From positions 2,418,001 to 2,482,000 of the forward strand of contig NZ_CP085211.1 in the NCBI RefSeq assembly GCF_044797955.1: a stretch of 64,000 bases of DNA. Direction: 5' to 3'. This DNA is from Idiomarina seosinensis_A (lineage in GTDB: Bacteria > Pseudomonadota > Gammaproteobacteria > Enterobacterales > Alteromonadaceae). Made by a program: the position numbers and the translations under genes. The stretch's first letter is position 1; each line of letters begins with the position of its first letter. Below are positions 42,852 to 51,632 of this stretch, piece after piece. The notes beneath the pieces were generated by a model. That model did no database searches. It was not told the origin of the DNA and saw only the letters and a list, made by a program, of their open reading frames with translations.

Positions 42852-42920
42852 AGATATGGTCTATATTTAGGTTAATCCTTATACCTGGTTAAATAATAAC
42901 CAACTAACAATAAGGAATTT

Positions 42921-44033
42921 ATGGACGCTCGTTATCATCACTCTGGCGACTCGTTCGACCAATTGTTGTCTCAGCTATCAACCCGGCTGATCAATAGTGA
43001 GCCTGTCGAAACTCAAGACTGTATGGCTGAGGTGATTGCCGCGTTCGGCAACTGCGTTGGCGCCGATCGCTGTTATATTTTTCAGTTCAGCTCTGATGTT
43101 CAGCTAATGAGCAATACGCACGAATGGGTGGCTGATAATCTATCTGCGCACATCGATGAGCTGCAGCAGGTTAGCCACAAGGACCTGCCGTTCTTTTTTG
43201 CAACAATGCGCTCTAATTACCGCTTTATCGTTGACGACGTTAATACACTTCCCGCCGAGGCCGCGAAAGAATATGCTGAGTTTAAGCGAGAAGGTATTCA
43301 ATCTGTCATTTGCATTGGCCTGGTAGCAAATCAGAAATTACTGGGCTTCGTTGGCTGCGATATGGTCCGCCGGCAACATCGGTGGAGTAAATCCGATATC
43401 CAGCGGCTTAGCCTGGTTGCTGATATGTTGGCAAATACCCTTGAGCAGCAAAATACCTTAAAAAAACTTATTCAAACTCAGCGCCAGCTGGAAGAGGCTA
43501 ACTTAAAACTTCAGGCGCAAGTTAATCAGGACGGCCTGACCGGAATTGCCAATCGCCGGGCGCTGGATGAGAAACTGCAGGCTGAGGTAAAACGAGCTAA
43601 GCGCCAGCGTACCGGTATCGCGGTTCTGCTCATCGATATTGATAATTTTAAAGCCTACAATGACTTTTACGGTCATCTAAAAGGGGATGCAGTTCTTAAA
43701 TCGGTTGCTGAATGCCTGGCCCGGCTTATGCAACGTAACACAGACTTTGTTGCCCGCTACGGCGGCGAAGAGTTTGCCATCATTATGTCGACCAATTCAG
43801 CCGGCCACGCCCTGCGAGAGGCGAACGAGCTGTTGGCAGCGATACAAGCTCTGAAAATCGACCACCAGAAGTCCTTTAGTAGCCCTTATGTGACCATCAG
43901 TATTGGCGGCTATTTTGAGTTGCCGCCTGCTGATGCCGAGGTTGACAGTACGGTTAAGCGGCTATTAGGCAATGCGGACAAAGGACTTTACAAAGCAAAG
44001 TCCGATGGCCGCAATTGTATTCGCTTCGGCTAG
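42921..44033 (+). CDS. GAF-GGDEF diguanylate cyclase
   Basis: A 370 aa cytoplasmic protein. Residues about 25-180 form a GAF-like sensor (FGNCVGADRCYIFQFSS, SVICIGLVANQKLLGFVGCD), followed by a short coiled linker and a GGDEF domain with the active-site motif ARYGGEEFAIIM and the substrate Asp in LIDIDNFKAYNDFYGH. It should make cyclic di-GMP. A product-binding I-site RxxD is not clear. No membrane segments. Its stop overlaps the convergent DUF885 gene by 4 nt. Confidence 0.9.
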   Translation: MDARYHHSGDSFDQLLSQLSTRLINSEPVETQDCMAEVIAAFGNCVGADRCYIFQFSSDVQLMSNTHEWVADNLSAHIDELQQVSHKDLPFFFATMRSNYRFIVDDVNTLPAEAAKEYAEFKREGIQSVICIGLVANQKLLGFVGCDMVRRQHRWSKSDIQRLSLVADMLANTLEQQNTLKKLIQTQRQLEEANLKLQAQVNQDGLTGIANRRALDEKLQAEVKRAKRQRTGIAVLLIDIDNFKAYNDFYGHLKGDAVLKSVAECLARLMQRNTDFVARYGGEEFAIIMSTNSAGHALREANELLAAIQALKIDHQKSFSSPYVTISIGGYFELPPADAEVDSTVKRLLGNADKGLYKAKSDGRNCIRFG

Positions 44034-45889
44034 GCCTGCTGTTCAGCCACCCACTGCTGTACCCGGCGCTCCAGTATCTGCAACGGCACTGCGCCGCCAC
44101 CTAATACCGTATCGTGAAAACCACGAATATCAAATTTATCGCCTAAGGCTTCTTCAGCCTGCTCACGTAGCTCAAGAATTTTTATCATTCCGATTTTATA
44201 AGCAGTCGCCTGACCCGGCATCACCAAATAGCGACGAACTTCCGAGCGAACTGCCCCTTCTGCTATCGGCGTATACTGTTCGAAATAATTAACTGCGTCT
44301 TCTTCAGTCCAGCCTTTTGCGTGCATACCGGTGTCAACGACTAAGCGGACAGCACGCCAGGTTTCAGTAATCAGCCGGCCAAAGTCTGAATAGGGGTTTT
44401 GGTAAGCGCCCATCTCCTTGGCCAGCAACTCCGAATAAAGGCCCCAGCCCTCACTATAAACAGTAAAACCAGCCTGTGTCCGGAATTCGGGCACCGACTC
44501 CAGCTCCTGGGCAATGGATAGTTGCATATGATGTCCCGGGCTGCCTTCGTGGTAGGCAATGGCCTCTAATTCGTTTTTAGGCATAGCACTCATATCGGAA
44601 AGGTGTGCATAGTAGACACCCGGACGTGAGCCATCCGGCGTACCGGGGAAGTAATGCTGTGCCGCACCATCCTGCTCACGAAAAGGCTCCACCCGTTTTA
44701 CCACCAGATCCGCCTTTGGCAGGATACCAAAGTACTCCGGAAGCCGTTCGTCAATAAAGTCCAGGTGCTTTTGAGAGTCCGCAATGTACATCTCAGCGCC
44801 CTGATCGTTGTTGGGATAAAAAAACTGTTCATCGGTACGGATAAAAGCAAAGAACTCCTGCAAATCACCTTCAAAGCCAACTTTATCCTTAATTTCCAGC
44901 ATCTCGTTGTTCAGTCGCTCGACTTCTTGCAGACCCAGCTGATGAATCTCGTCTGCGGTCATTTCCGTTGTCGTATAATTTTTCAGCATGGCATTATAAA
45001 ACTCGGTACCGCCGTCAAACCGATGCATGCCGGTGGCAACGTCAGGAGTGTTCTCTATGTCAGCTTCAAAAAATGCGATAATTTCTTCATAAACCGGAAG
45101 CACTTGCTTATACAGCACATCCGCGGCCCGGCTGCGCATGGATTCGGCGGTTGCCTGATCAATTTTTTGTTGCTCCAACAAGGTGGTAATTTTTTTATTG
45201 GCATCGGCCATAAACGCCGAGTCTTCACCTTCAGTAAATGGCGCCCCGGTGATCACTTTTTTTGACTCGTCAATGATAAGCCGATAGGCAAATTTTGGCG
45301 CTCGGATACCTTGCTCAACCTGTTGCTCTGCTCTTTGCAAAAGCTGCTCCAGCGCGCCTGCAGAAGCACTGAGCCGTGCAATGTAGGCCTCCATATCCTG
45401 TGGATTATCAACGCGATGAAAATTCAACAAAAACTGCGGCATAAAAGTATGTGCGCCGCGCATCTGATCGAACACATAATCGTATTGCCGGTATTCAGCC
45501 TCTCGTTTTTGCTGTTCGTACTGATAAACCCAGACATCATAGGAGGTTTTAGCCTCGTCAGATAACTGCTCGTAATCGAAGCTGTTTTCCAGTTCGGTAA
45601 CACTGTCTGCCATCCACTGCAATCGCTGCTGTTCAGCCTCAATGCTCATATCATCTATTTCATCATAGCGCTGCTTAATACCCAGAAAAGTCATTTGCAT
45701 GGGGCTGAGTTGCAGCTGCTGCTGATATTTTTCATCAAACCAGGCGTTAAGGCGCTCGCTTTCAGACAATTGAGACTGGGCTGTTGACTCAGACTGCTGG
45801 GCCTGAGACTGTTGATTTTGGGGCTCAGAGGGCTGACTACAACCGGTCAGTAAACCGCCGATGGCTAAGGCAATAATTGAATATTTCAT
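44030..45889 (-). CDS. DUF885 family lipoprotein, putative zinc peptidase
   Basis: About 619 aa from ATG near 45889, which opens a lipoprotein signal MKYSIIALAIGGLLTGCSQP (lipobox LTGC). The frame can be extended 11 codons upstream to a TTG, which would spoil the signal, so the later start is preferred. The family motif HEGSPGHHMQLS (a presumed HExxPGHH zinc site) lies near residue 450, with a downstream Glu in VYSEGWGLYSELLAKEMG. DUF885 proteins are thought to be carboxypeptidase-like; the substrate is unknown. A Gln/Ser-rich linker follows the lipid-attached Cys. Confidence 0.85.
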   Translation of the reverse strand: MKYSIIALAIGGLLTGCSQPSEPQNQQSQAQQSESTAQSQLSESERLNAWFDEKYQQQLQLSPMQMTFLGIKQRYDEIDDMSIEAEQQRLQWMADSVTELENSFDYEQLSDEAKTSYDVWVYQYEQQKREAEYRQYDYVFDQMRGAHTFMPQFLLNFHRVDNPQDMEAYIARLSASAGALEQLLQRAEQQVEQGIRAPKFAYRLIIDESKKVITGAPFTEGEDSAFMADANKKITTLLEQQKIDQATAESMRSRAADVLYKQVLPVYEEIIAFFEADIENTPDVATGMHRFDGGTEFYNAMLKNYTTTEMTADEIHQLGLQEVERLNNEMLEIKDKVGFEGDLQEFFAFIRTDEQFFYPNNDQGAEMYIADSQKHLDFIDERLPEYFGILPKADLVVKRVEPFREQDGAAQHYFPGTPDGSRPGVYYAHLSDMSAMPKNELEAIAYHEGSPGHHMQLSIAQELESVPEFRTQAGFTVYSEGWGLYSELLAKEMGAYQNPYSDFGRLITETWRAVRLVVDTGMHAKGWTEEDAVNYFEQYTPIAEGAVRSEVRRYLVMPGQATAYKIGMIKILELREQAEEALGDKFDIRGFHDTVLGGGAVPLQILERRVQQWVAEQQA

Positions 45890-45976
45890 GACAGGACCTT
45901 TTTTATTATTGTTAGTGAGCAAAAAATAACAAGAAGAAAAACTATAGCCTGCTTGTTACACTATTTGGAGTACTTT

Positions 45977-46228
45977 ATGTCAAAGCCAAATAAAAAAGGC
46001 CCGAAGCGTACCGTACAGATTTCGTGCCTGCACTGCAAAGCACCGTTATTTAAGTATCGAAAAGGGGGCAAGGGCGCCCTGGTTAAGTGCTTTTTGGAGC
46101 GAATCGTAGAGGATCACACCGACACCGCCTGCCATTGTCCCGGGTGTGGTCAGGAGTTTGCCCGCGAAACCATGATTCGGGGTACACCGGCCTACAAAAT
46201 GATCGGTGGCAAGGTACACATGAAATAG
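45977..46228 (+). CDS. Small conserved zinc-ribbon protein
   Basis: An 83 aa protein from ATG 45977 (GGAG 8 nt upstream); an earlier in-frame codon at 45953 lacks a ribosome site. Two Cys pairs, ISCLHCKAPLFKYRKGGKGA and CHCPGCGQEFARE, form a likely treble-clef or ribbon zinc site, with a basic N-terminus that could bind nucleic acid. It lies 25 nt upstream of the threonine-aldolase-like gene, so the two may be co-transcribed. Function unknown. Confidence 0.75.
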   Translation: MSKPNKKGPKRTVQISCLHCKAPLFKYRKGGKGALVKCFLERIVEDHTDTACHCPGCGQEFARETMIRGTPAYKMIGGKVHMK

Positions 46229-46253
46229 GCCGTCCAACAATAAGGTAAGCGTT

Positions 46254-47351
46254 ATGATTGACCCCAGTATTCAACAACGATATCAGTCGGCCTGCCAACA
46301 AGCCTCTTACAATTTATTGCGACACCCTCAGGCGACCATGGCCGAACAGCTGAACCAGCTGGCCAAAGAGGTCGCAGAGGACGAACAGCGGGACGTCTAT
46401 GGCAGCGGCCAACTGATTGAAGATTTCGAATACCAGATTGCCGAACTACTGGGTAAGGAGGCTGCATTATTTTTACCGACAGGCACACTAGCCCAGCCCC
46501 TCGCGCTTAAAGTCCATAGCCTGCAGACCGGCAAAACTGACGTTGCCCTGCACCCCAGCTCGCATTTGCTATTGCACGAACAAATGGGTATTGAGCACCT
46601 CTGGGGCCTGAACCCCCAAGCGATTGGTGATCCACAACAACCGATTAAACCCGCAGACTTAAAAGCCTTAAACGCTGAGCCGCTGGGGGCGTTATTAATT
46701 GAGCTACCTATGCGTGAAATTGGTGGCCAGCTGCCGGCCTGGGACAGCCTGAAGGAACAGTCTCAGTGGGCTAGAGAAAACGGTATTCGGCGGCACCTGG
46801 ACGGTGCCAGGTTATGGCAGACGCCGGACTTTTATCAGCGCGGTCTGGACGAAATAAGTGCCTTATTCGACTCAGTCTATGTCAGCTTTTATAAGGACCT
46901 GGGGGGCATTAGCGGAGCTGTCCTGGCCGCCGATACAAAGTTTATTCAGCAGGCAAAAATTTGGGCCCGCCGTGCCGGGGGCAACTTAATTAGCCTTTAC
47001 CCAGAGATACTTGCAGCGCGTCGCGGCCTGCGTGAAAACCTTCCGATGATGCCGGATGCAGTGCGATATGCGCACGCTCTGGGCTCTGCTCTGGCCGAGC
47101 TAAAGGGGGTTGAGGTTACTCCTGACCCGCCTCAGGCAGCAATGTTTCATTTGACCTTTGCCATCTCTCGCCAGCGTTTAGCTGACAAAATCAGCTTATA
47201 TGTTCAGGAGCAGGGCGTTGTTATCCTGCCCCTGCCACGCAGTGGTGATAGTCATCGTGCCGTTTGTGAAGTTACCATAGGGCGCAATGCAATGACTCAG
47301 CCGCAAAGCTTTTGGCTACGGCATATGAAGCAGTTTATCGCGACGCTTTAA
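46254..47351 (+). CDS. Threonine aldolase-like PLP enzyme (beta-eliminating lyase family)
   Basis: A 365 aa fold-type I PLP enzyme. It shows the family blocks DVYGSGQLIEDFEYQIAELL, EAALFLPTGTLAQ, RRHLDGARLWQ (PLP-binding Asp) and SFYKDLGGISGAVL with the likely Schiff-base Lys. Low-specificity L-threonine aldolases split L-threonine into glycine and acetaldehyde. The active-site surroundings differ from typical LtaE (usually SKGLGAP-like), so the precise substrate is uncertain. Its stop overlaps the convergent next gene by 4 nt. Confidence 0.8.
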   Translation: MIDPSIQQRYQSACQQASYNLLRHPQATMAEQLNQLAKEVAEDEQRDVYGSGQLIEDFEYQIAELLGKEAALFLPTGTLAQPLALKVHSLQTGKTDVALHPSSHLLLHEQMGIEHLWGLNPQAIGDPQQPIKPADLKALNAEPLGALLIELPMREIGGQLPAWDSLKEQSQWARENGIRRHLDGARLWQTPDFYQRGLDEISALFDSVYVSFYKDLGGISGAVLAADTKFIQQAKIWARRAGGNLISLYPEILAARRGLRENLPMMPDAVRYAHALGSALAELKGVEVTPDPPQAAMFHLTFAISRQRLADKISLYVQEQGVVILPLPRSGDSHRAVCEVTIGRNAMTQPQSFWLRHMKQFIATL

Positions 47352-47740
47352 TCTGCCGATGTGCGGCCAAGGATTTTTTGCAGCGTCTTAAGGTACTTTT
47401 TACCGTTTTCAGTAATCCGCTCTTTGTCCATACTTTCCGAGCCCAGGTGAACCTCTTCAAGCTGCTCAGCGGCTTTGTCCAGCTCATCGTCAAGACGCTC
47501 TAAGGCGACTTCCAGAGTGTAAGTCAGCTCATGAATTTTTGCCTGATCCTGCGCATCGAGGTCACCTGAAATTAATTCACTGAGCGTCGCATTGTATTTA
47601 TTTAAATTCTTTATCGCTTGCTGAAGGTTTTCAGACTTTTCGGGTTTGTAATGCTGATACATCTCGTCGTCATCATCTGCAAGCGCGGCAGCCGACAAAC
47701 CAAAGCATAAGGTTAAAGCGATTAAGGTTAGGTTCTTCAT
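47348..47740 (-). CDS. Small exported helical protein behind a Fur box
   Basis: A 130 aa protein from ATG 47740, preceded by GGGAG; an in-frame extension to 47800 would cover the operator and is rejected. The signal peptide is MKNLTLIALTLCFGLSAAAL-ADDDDE. The mature part is helical and acidic, with heptad-like ELTYTLEVALERLDDELDKA. It may belong to the DUF6746 group, but I am not certain. The Fur box 13 nt upstream suggests iron-responsive expression. Its function is unknown. Confidence 0.7.
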   Translation of the reverse strand: MKNLTLIALTLCFGLSAAALADDDDEMYQHYKPEKSENLQQAIKNLNKYNATLSELISGDLDAQDQAKIHELTYTLEVALERLDDELDKAAEQLEEVHLGSESMDKERITENGKKYLKTLQKILGRTSAD

Positions 47741-47752
47741 AGTAACTCCCTC

Positions 47753-47771
47753 GTTAATGATAACCATTCTC
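47753..47771. promoter_or_regulatory. Fur box
   Basis: GTTAATGATAACCATTCTC matches 16 of 19 bases of the classic GATAATGATAATCATTATC. It is placed just upstream of the ribosome site of the small exported protein gene and about 95 nt upstream of the divergent channel gene, so it could control either, most likely the former. Confidence 0.75.
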
Positions 47772-47864
47772 ATTTTGAAGCTGATTAACTTGCGAATCAA
47801 GCGATATTCAACAAAACTAACGAATTACTCGCCAAATTAAAAGTTTTTATCCAGGAGTAACTTA

Positions 47865-48944
47865 ATGGGTATAAAAGGTTTTTTACAAACGCTCGTTGTC
47901 ATTATTCACACGCTGGCGAGCTTTTCCGCTATGGCACAGACTATTGATAAAGAAGAACCGCTGACAGTGGCTGTCAGGGTTAACGCGCCTTTTGTTATGG
48001 AAACAGAAAACGGCTATGAAGGGCTGGCTATCCAGTTGTGGAAAGAAATTGCCGAGCAGCTGGATCAGCCCTATCAGTTTGAACCCATGGGGTTAAATGC
48101 GGTTATCGACGGAGTCGAACAAGGGCATTACGATGTTGGTATTGGTGCATTAACCGTTACCGCCGACCGTGAGCAGCGGCTCGACTTCAGTCAGCCATTT
48201 CATAATGGCGGGTTAGCCATTGCCGTACCCAGCCAGAATACCTCTACGTGGTGGGCGGTTGCCAAGCGCTTTGCTTCGGTTGAATTTTTAACCATTCTTC
48301 TAATTTTAGCCGTTGTGCTTTTAATTGCGGGAGCTTTAGTGTGGCTTTTTGAGCGACGCCTTAATACCGAGGAGTTTCCTTCTAAACCGGTTCAGGGTCT
48401 GGGATCGGGCTTTTGGTGGGCAGCGGTTACGATGACAACCGTAGGTTATGGTGATAAATCACCGCGCAGCTTGGGTGGCCGTATTGTCAGCCTGGTCTGG
48501 ATGTTTACCTGCGTGATTATTATTTCCAGCTTCACTGCATCGATTGCCTCCTCACTGACTGTTTCTCAGTTTCAGTCCAAGGTGTCAGCCAGCTCTGACC
48601 TGCCCCATGCCCGGGTTGCCACGTTAGCCAACTCCGCAACGGCTAAATGGCTGCACCAGCAGAATATTGGCTTTGAAAGCTTCACCGATCTGGAAACAGC
48701 ACTTAACCGTCTCGAGTCGGGACGGCTGGATGCTGTTATTTATGATGAGTCTATCTTGCGCTATTCGGTGCGTAGCCAGGCTCTGAACGATATCCGCTTG
48801 TTACCTGAGCGGGTGCTGCCCCAGGATTACGGCTTTGTTCTGCCGCAGGGCAGTAAGCTGCGCGAGCCACTAAATCAGGAGCTGTTAAGGGTTGTCCAGT
48901 CTGCCGAATGGCGACAGTTGAAAGAAAGCTATTTAGGTCAGTAG
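47865..48944 (+). CDS. Prokaryotic glutamate-receptor-like potassium channel (GluR0-like)
   Basis: A 359 aa protein with the layout of ionotropic glutamate receptors. A signal peptide (to about residue 25) is followed by binding lobe 1 (about 29-125; LTVAVRVNAPFVMETENGYE, ADREQRLDFSQPFHNGG), TM1 (FLTILLILAVVLLIAG), a pore loop with the K+ filter TTVGYGD (192-197), TM2 ending SFTASIASSLTVSQ, which resembles the receptor SYTANLAAF signature, and binding lobe 2 (about 245-359). In GluR0 an amino acid opens a K+-selective pore. The ligand here is unknown. It is divergent from the Fur-controlled gene. Confidence 0.88.
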   Translation: MGIKGFLQTLVVIIHTLASFSAMAQTIDKEEPLTVAVRVNAPFVMETENGYEGLAIQLWKEIAEQLDQPYQFEPMGLNAVIDGVEQGHYDVGIGALTVTADREQRLDFSQPFHNGGLAIAVPSQNTSTWWAVAKRFASVEFLTILLILAVVLLIAGALVWLFERRLNTEEFPSKPVQGLGSGFWWAAVTMTTVGYGDKSPRSLGGRIVSLVWMFTCVIIISSFTASIASSLTVSQFQSKVSASSDLPHARVATLANSATAKWLHQQNIGFESFTDLETALNRLESGRLDAVIYDESILRYSVRSQALNDIRLLPERVLPQDYGFVLPQGSKLREPLNQELLRVVQSAEWRQLKESYLGQ

Positions 48945-48949
48945 GCAAG

Positions 48950-48976
48950 GCCGGCTATCTACTTGACGTAGCCGGC
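48950..48976. other. 8-bp stem-loop between convergent genes
   Basis: GCCGGCTA (48950-48957) and TAGCCGGC (48969-48976) with an 11-nt loop between the channel gene and the end of the DUF3630-like gene. No T run follows, so terminator function is only possible. Confidence 0.35.
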
Positions 48977-49228
48977 TGCATTAAGCGCTTGCAAAACACC
49001 GACATCAGCCCCTTCCAGGGGCTCTAACCAGGCTGCGTCGCAAATATCAGAATAATGCAGTAACCAGTGACGGTGATTAATGGATAGCTGCCAGCAATAC
49101 TGATCGGCAGCGACCTCACAGCCGCGGATGCTGGCATCCACGCAGGTAGCGAGGCGATCAGCCCAGTCATCGTATTCTGCTTCGGTAGCCGGCAGGACCG
49201 CTAAAACAATAGATTCATTATCAGCCAT
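48959..49228 (-). CDS. Small DUF3630-like protein downstream of recQ
   Basis: An 89 aa acidic protein from ATG 49228 (98 aa from ATG 49255, which lies further inside recQ). It reads VLPATEAEYDDWADRLATCV...YCWQLSINHRHWLLHYSDIC and ends EPLEGADVGVLQALNAAGYV. It resembles DUF3630 proteins found beside recQ in Shewanella-type genomes. It overlaps the recQ stop by 8 nt and is probably co-translated. Function unknown. Confidence 0.6.
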   Translation of the reverse strand: MADNESIVLAVLPATEAEYDDWADRLATCVDASIRGCEVAADQYCWQLSINHRHWLLHYSDICDAAWLEPLEGADVGVLQALNAAGYVK

Positions 49229-51089
49229 TAAATAACTGCCGTTCACTTGCGCCATTTAAAAACTGCTCTATCGCCTGAATAAACTCGCCGCCGTAACGTT
49301 CCAGCTTAACCCGGCCAACACCTGAAATGCTGAGCATATCGTCCGCAGTAGTCGGATACTCAATACACATTTCAACCAGACTGGCATCACTGAAAACAAC
49401 AAAGGGCGGCACCCCGTCCCGGTCCGCGATATCTTTGCGTAACTTGCGCAAACGCCGGAACAGGATTTTATTATAATCACCACGATCGGTGATGCTATTC
49501 CGGGTTGCCGTTAAGTTAATACGCGGCTTCGCCAGCTCAAGAGTAACCTCGCCACGTAATACAGCCCGGGCTTCTTCTGTTAATTGTAATGCGGCAAAGC
49601 GCCGAATGTCCTGCACGATAAAGCCCCGGTGGATTAGCTGACGCAAAACTGAAAACCAGTACTCCTGCGACTCATTTTGGCCCAGCCCATAAGTACTTAA
49701 CTGGTCGTGTTGCAAATCCAGGATACGCTGACTTTTTGAGCCTCGCAGTACCTCAACCACATGAGCAATACCAAATTGCTGGCCAACCCGGTAGACACAG
49801 CTTAATGCCTTTTGTGCATCCTGCAGAGCATCGAAGCGTTGTGGCGGATCCAGACACAGGTCGCAGTTGCCACATTCTTTATCACTAAACTCGTTAAAAT
49901 AATTTAATAACACCAACCGCCGACAGGTCTGCGCTTCCGCCATTGCCTGCATTGCGGCAAATTTTTGCTTCTCGACCAGGCGACGGTGTTCGTTATCCTG
50001 CTCATCTATCATTCGCTGTATCCACTGGGCATCGCGCGGATCAAATAACATTAAGGCTTCGGCAGGCAGACCATCACGGCCGGCACGACCGGTTTCCTGA
50101 TAATAAGACTCGATACTCCGGGGGATATCAAAATGCACCACGAAACGGATATTAGGCTTGTTAATTCCCATACCAAAAGCGATAGTCGCCACCACAACGT
50201 CCACATCATCGCGTAAAAACTGCCGCAATGTGGTTTCCTTCAGCTCATGGTCCAGACCCGCATGATAAGGCACAGCCTTAATGCCAGCCTGTTGCAGGCT
50301 TTCAGAAATCTCTTCGGTCTTTTTGCGCGAACCACAGTACACAATACCGGCTGAGCCTTTTTGTTTTTTGATGTAGTCTTTTATTTGCTTTAGCGGCTTG
50401 TACTTTTCCTGCACCACATAACGGATATTCGGGCGGTCAAAAGAGCTGCGGTGACAATAGGGATCCTGTAGTTGCAGGCGTTCGATAATATCGTGTTGCG
50501 TAGCGGCATCGGCAGTAGCAGTCAGCGCCATAAAAGGAACACCAGGCAAATACTGACGCAGCTGCCCCAGCTGCCCATAATTTGGTCGAAAATCGTGTCC
50601 CCACTGACTGATACAATGAGCCTCGTCGATGGCAATAAAGGCCAGCTTGAGCGCCTGCAGGCGCTCAACAAAGCCAGACTGAAGTGCTCTTTCAGGGCTA
50701 ACATAAAGCACTTTGATTTGCTGTTGCTGTAACTGCTGTAGCACCGTCATCGACTGCTCAGGCGACAGCCCCGAGTGCAGTGTCGCCGCAGCCACACCCA
50801 TGGCCTGTAACGCTTCCACCTGGTCCTGCATTAAGGACAATAAAGGTGAAATCACTACGGTTAACCCGGGGTTACACAGTGCCGGTAGCTGGTAACAAAG
50901 AGACTTACCCCCGCCCGTTGGCATCAATACCAGCGTATCCCGACCGTGCAGCGCTTTCAGCATGACGCCCTGCTGGCCCTGGCGAAACTCAGAATAACCG
51001 AAGACTTCCTGTAACTTTTCGCTAAGATGATCGATTAGCTGCTGATCTGGCGTCGATTGTTCATTATTTTCGTCTTTTATCGCTAGCAT
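49221..51089 (-). CDS. recQ: ATP-dependent DNA helicase RecQ
   Basis: SF2 3'-5' helicase acting in recombination and fork repair, 622 aa. Domains: helicase core with Walker A MPTGGGKSLCYQLPALC and the RecQ-specific DEAH/aromatic-rich loop AIDEAHCISQWGHDFRPNYG; zinc-binding RecQ-C domain with Cys at CRRLVLL and CGNCDLC; and an HRDC domain (IADRDGVPPFVVFSDASLVE...ISGVGRVKLERYG). Length is typical. It is divergent from the YigI-like thioesterase, as in other gammaproteobacteria. Confidence 0.97.
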   Translation of the reverse strand: MLAIKDENNEQSTPDQQLIDHLSEKLQEVFGYSEFRQGQQGVMLKALHGRDTLVLMPTGGGKSLCYQLPALCNPGLTVVISPLLSLMQDQVEALQAMGVAAATLHSGLSPEQSMTVLQQLQQQQIKVLYVSPERALQSGFVERLQALKLAFIAIDEAHCISQWGHDFRPNYGQLGQLRQYLPGVPFMALTATADAATQHDIIERLQLQDPYCHRSSFDRPNIRYVVQEKYKPLKQIKDYIKKQKGSAGIVYCGSRKKTEEISESLQQAGIKAVPYHAGLDHELKETTLRQFLRDDVDVVVATIAFGMGINKPNIRFVVHFDIPRSIESYYQETGRAGRDGLPAEALMLFDPRDAQWIQRMIDEQDNEHRRLVEKQKFAAMQAMAEAQTCRRLVLLNYFNEFSDKECGNCDLCLDPPQRFDALQDAQKALSCVYRVGQQFGIAHVVEVLRGSKSQRILDLQHDQLSTYGLGQNESQEYWFSVLRQLIHRGFIVQDIRRFAALQLTEEARAVLRGEVTLELAKPRINLTATRNSITDRGDYNKILFRRLRKLRKDIADRDGVPPFVVFSDASLVEMCIEYPTTADDMLSISGVGRVKLERYGGEFIQAIEQFLNGASERQLFNG

Positions 51090-51163
51090 ACGAGACTTGC
51101 ACCGCGCCTATTGACTTGTTTAACTTCATCGCTCTATTGTAAGCCTCCTGGCCTTTAATCACC

Positions 51164-51628
51164 ATGGTAAAAATGGACACTCAACAAATACTGACAAAAG
51201 TTTGCGATTACATGAACGACCTGGTTCCGTTTCAGCGCCAGGTGGGTTTTGAAATTACAAAGTTTAATGCCGATAAAAGCGAATTAAAGTTTCGCTGGCA
51301 GGATGAATTGATGGGCAATGTACCGCAACGCATGCTGCATGGCGGAGTCACCTCGACGGCGCTGGATACTGCCGGAGGCCTGGTGGCTATTGCCGGGATG
51401 GTATCCCGGCTGGAGAATCCTTCCGAAAGTTACCTGATGGAACGGCTTAGCCGTTGTGGTACGATCGACTTACGGGTTGATTATTTGCGCCCGGGCAGAG
51501 GCTCTGAGTTTATCGCCAGTGCCACCATCATCCGCTCCGGTAACAAAGTGGCTGTTGCACGAATGGAGCTGCATAATCAGGAAGGCATGCATATTGCTTT
51601 CGGAACCGGCACCTATCTAGTAGGGTAA
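51164..51628 (+). CDS. yigI: YigI-like hotdog-fold thioesterase
   Basis: A 154 aa hotdog-fold protein of the PaaI/YigI group. The catalytic region is RMLHGGVTSTALDTAGGLVA, and the helix-sheet pattern ends MELHNQEGMHIAFGTGTYLV. YigI acts on medium/long-chain acyl-CoA in E. coli. ATG 51164 or ATG 51173 could be the start. It is 4 nt upstream of rarD, which points to an operon, and is divergent from recQ. Confidence 0.85.
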   Translation: MVKMDTQQILTKVCDYMNDLVPFQRQVGFEITKFNADKSELKFRWQDELMGNVPQRMLHGGVTSTALDTAGGLVAIAGMVSRLENPSESYLMERLSRCGTIDLRVDYLRPGRGSEFIASATIIRSGNKVAVARMELHNQEGMHIAFGTGTYLVG

Positions 51629-51632
51629 ATTA

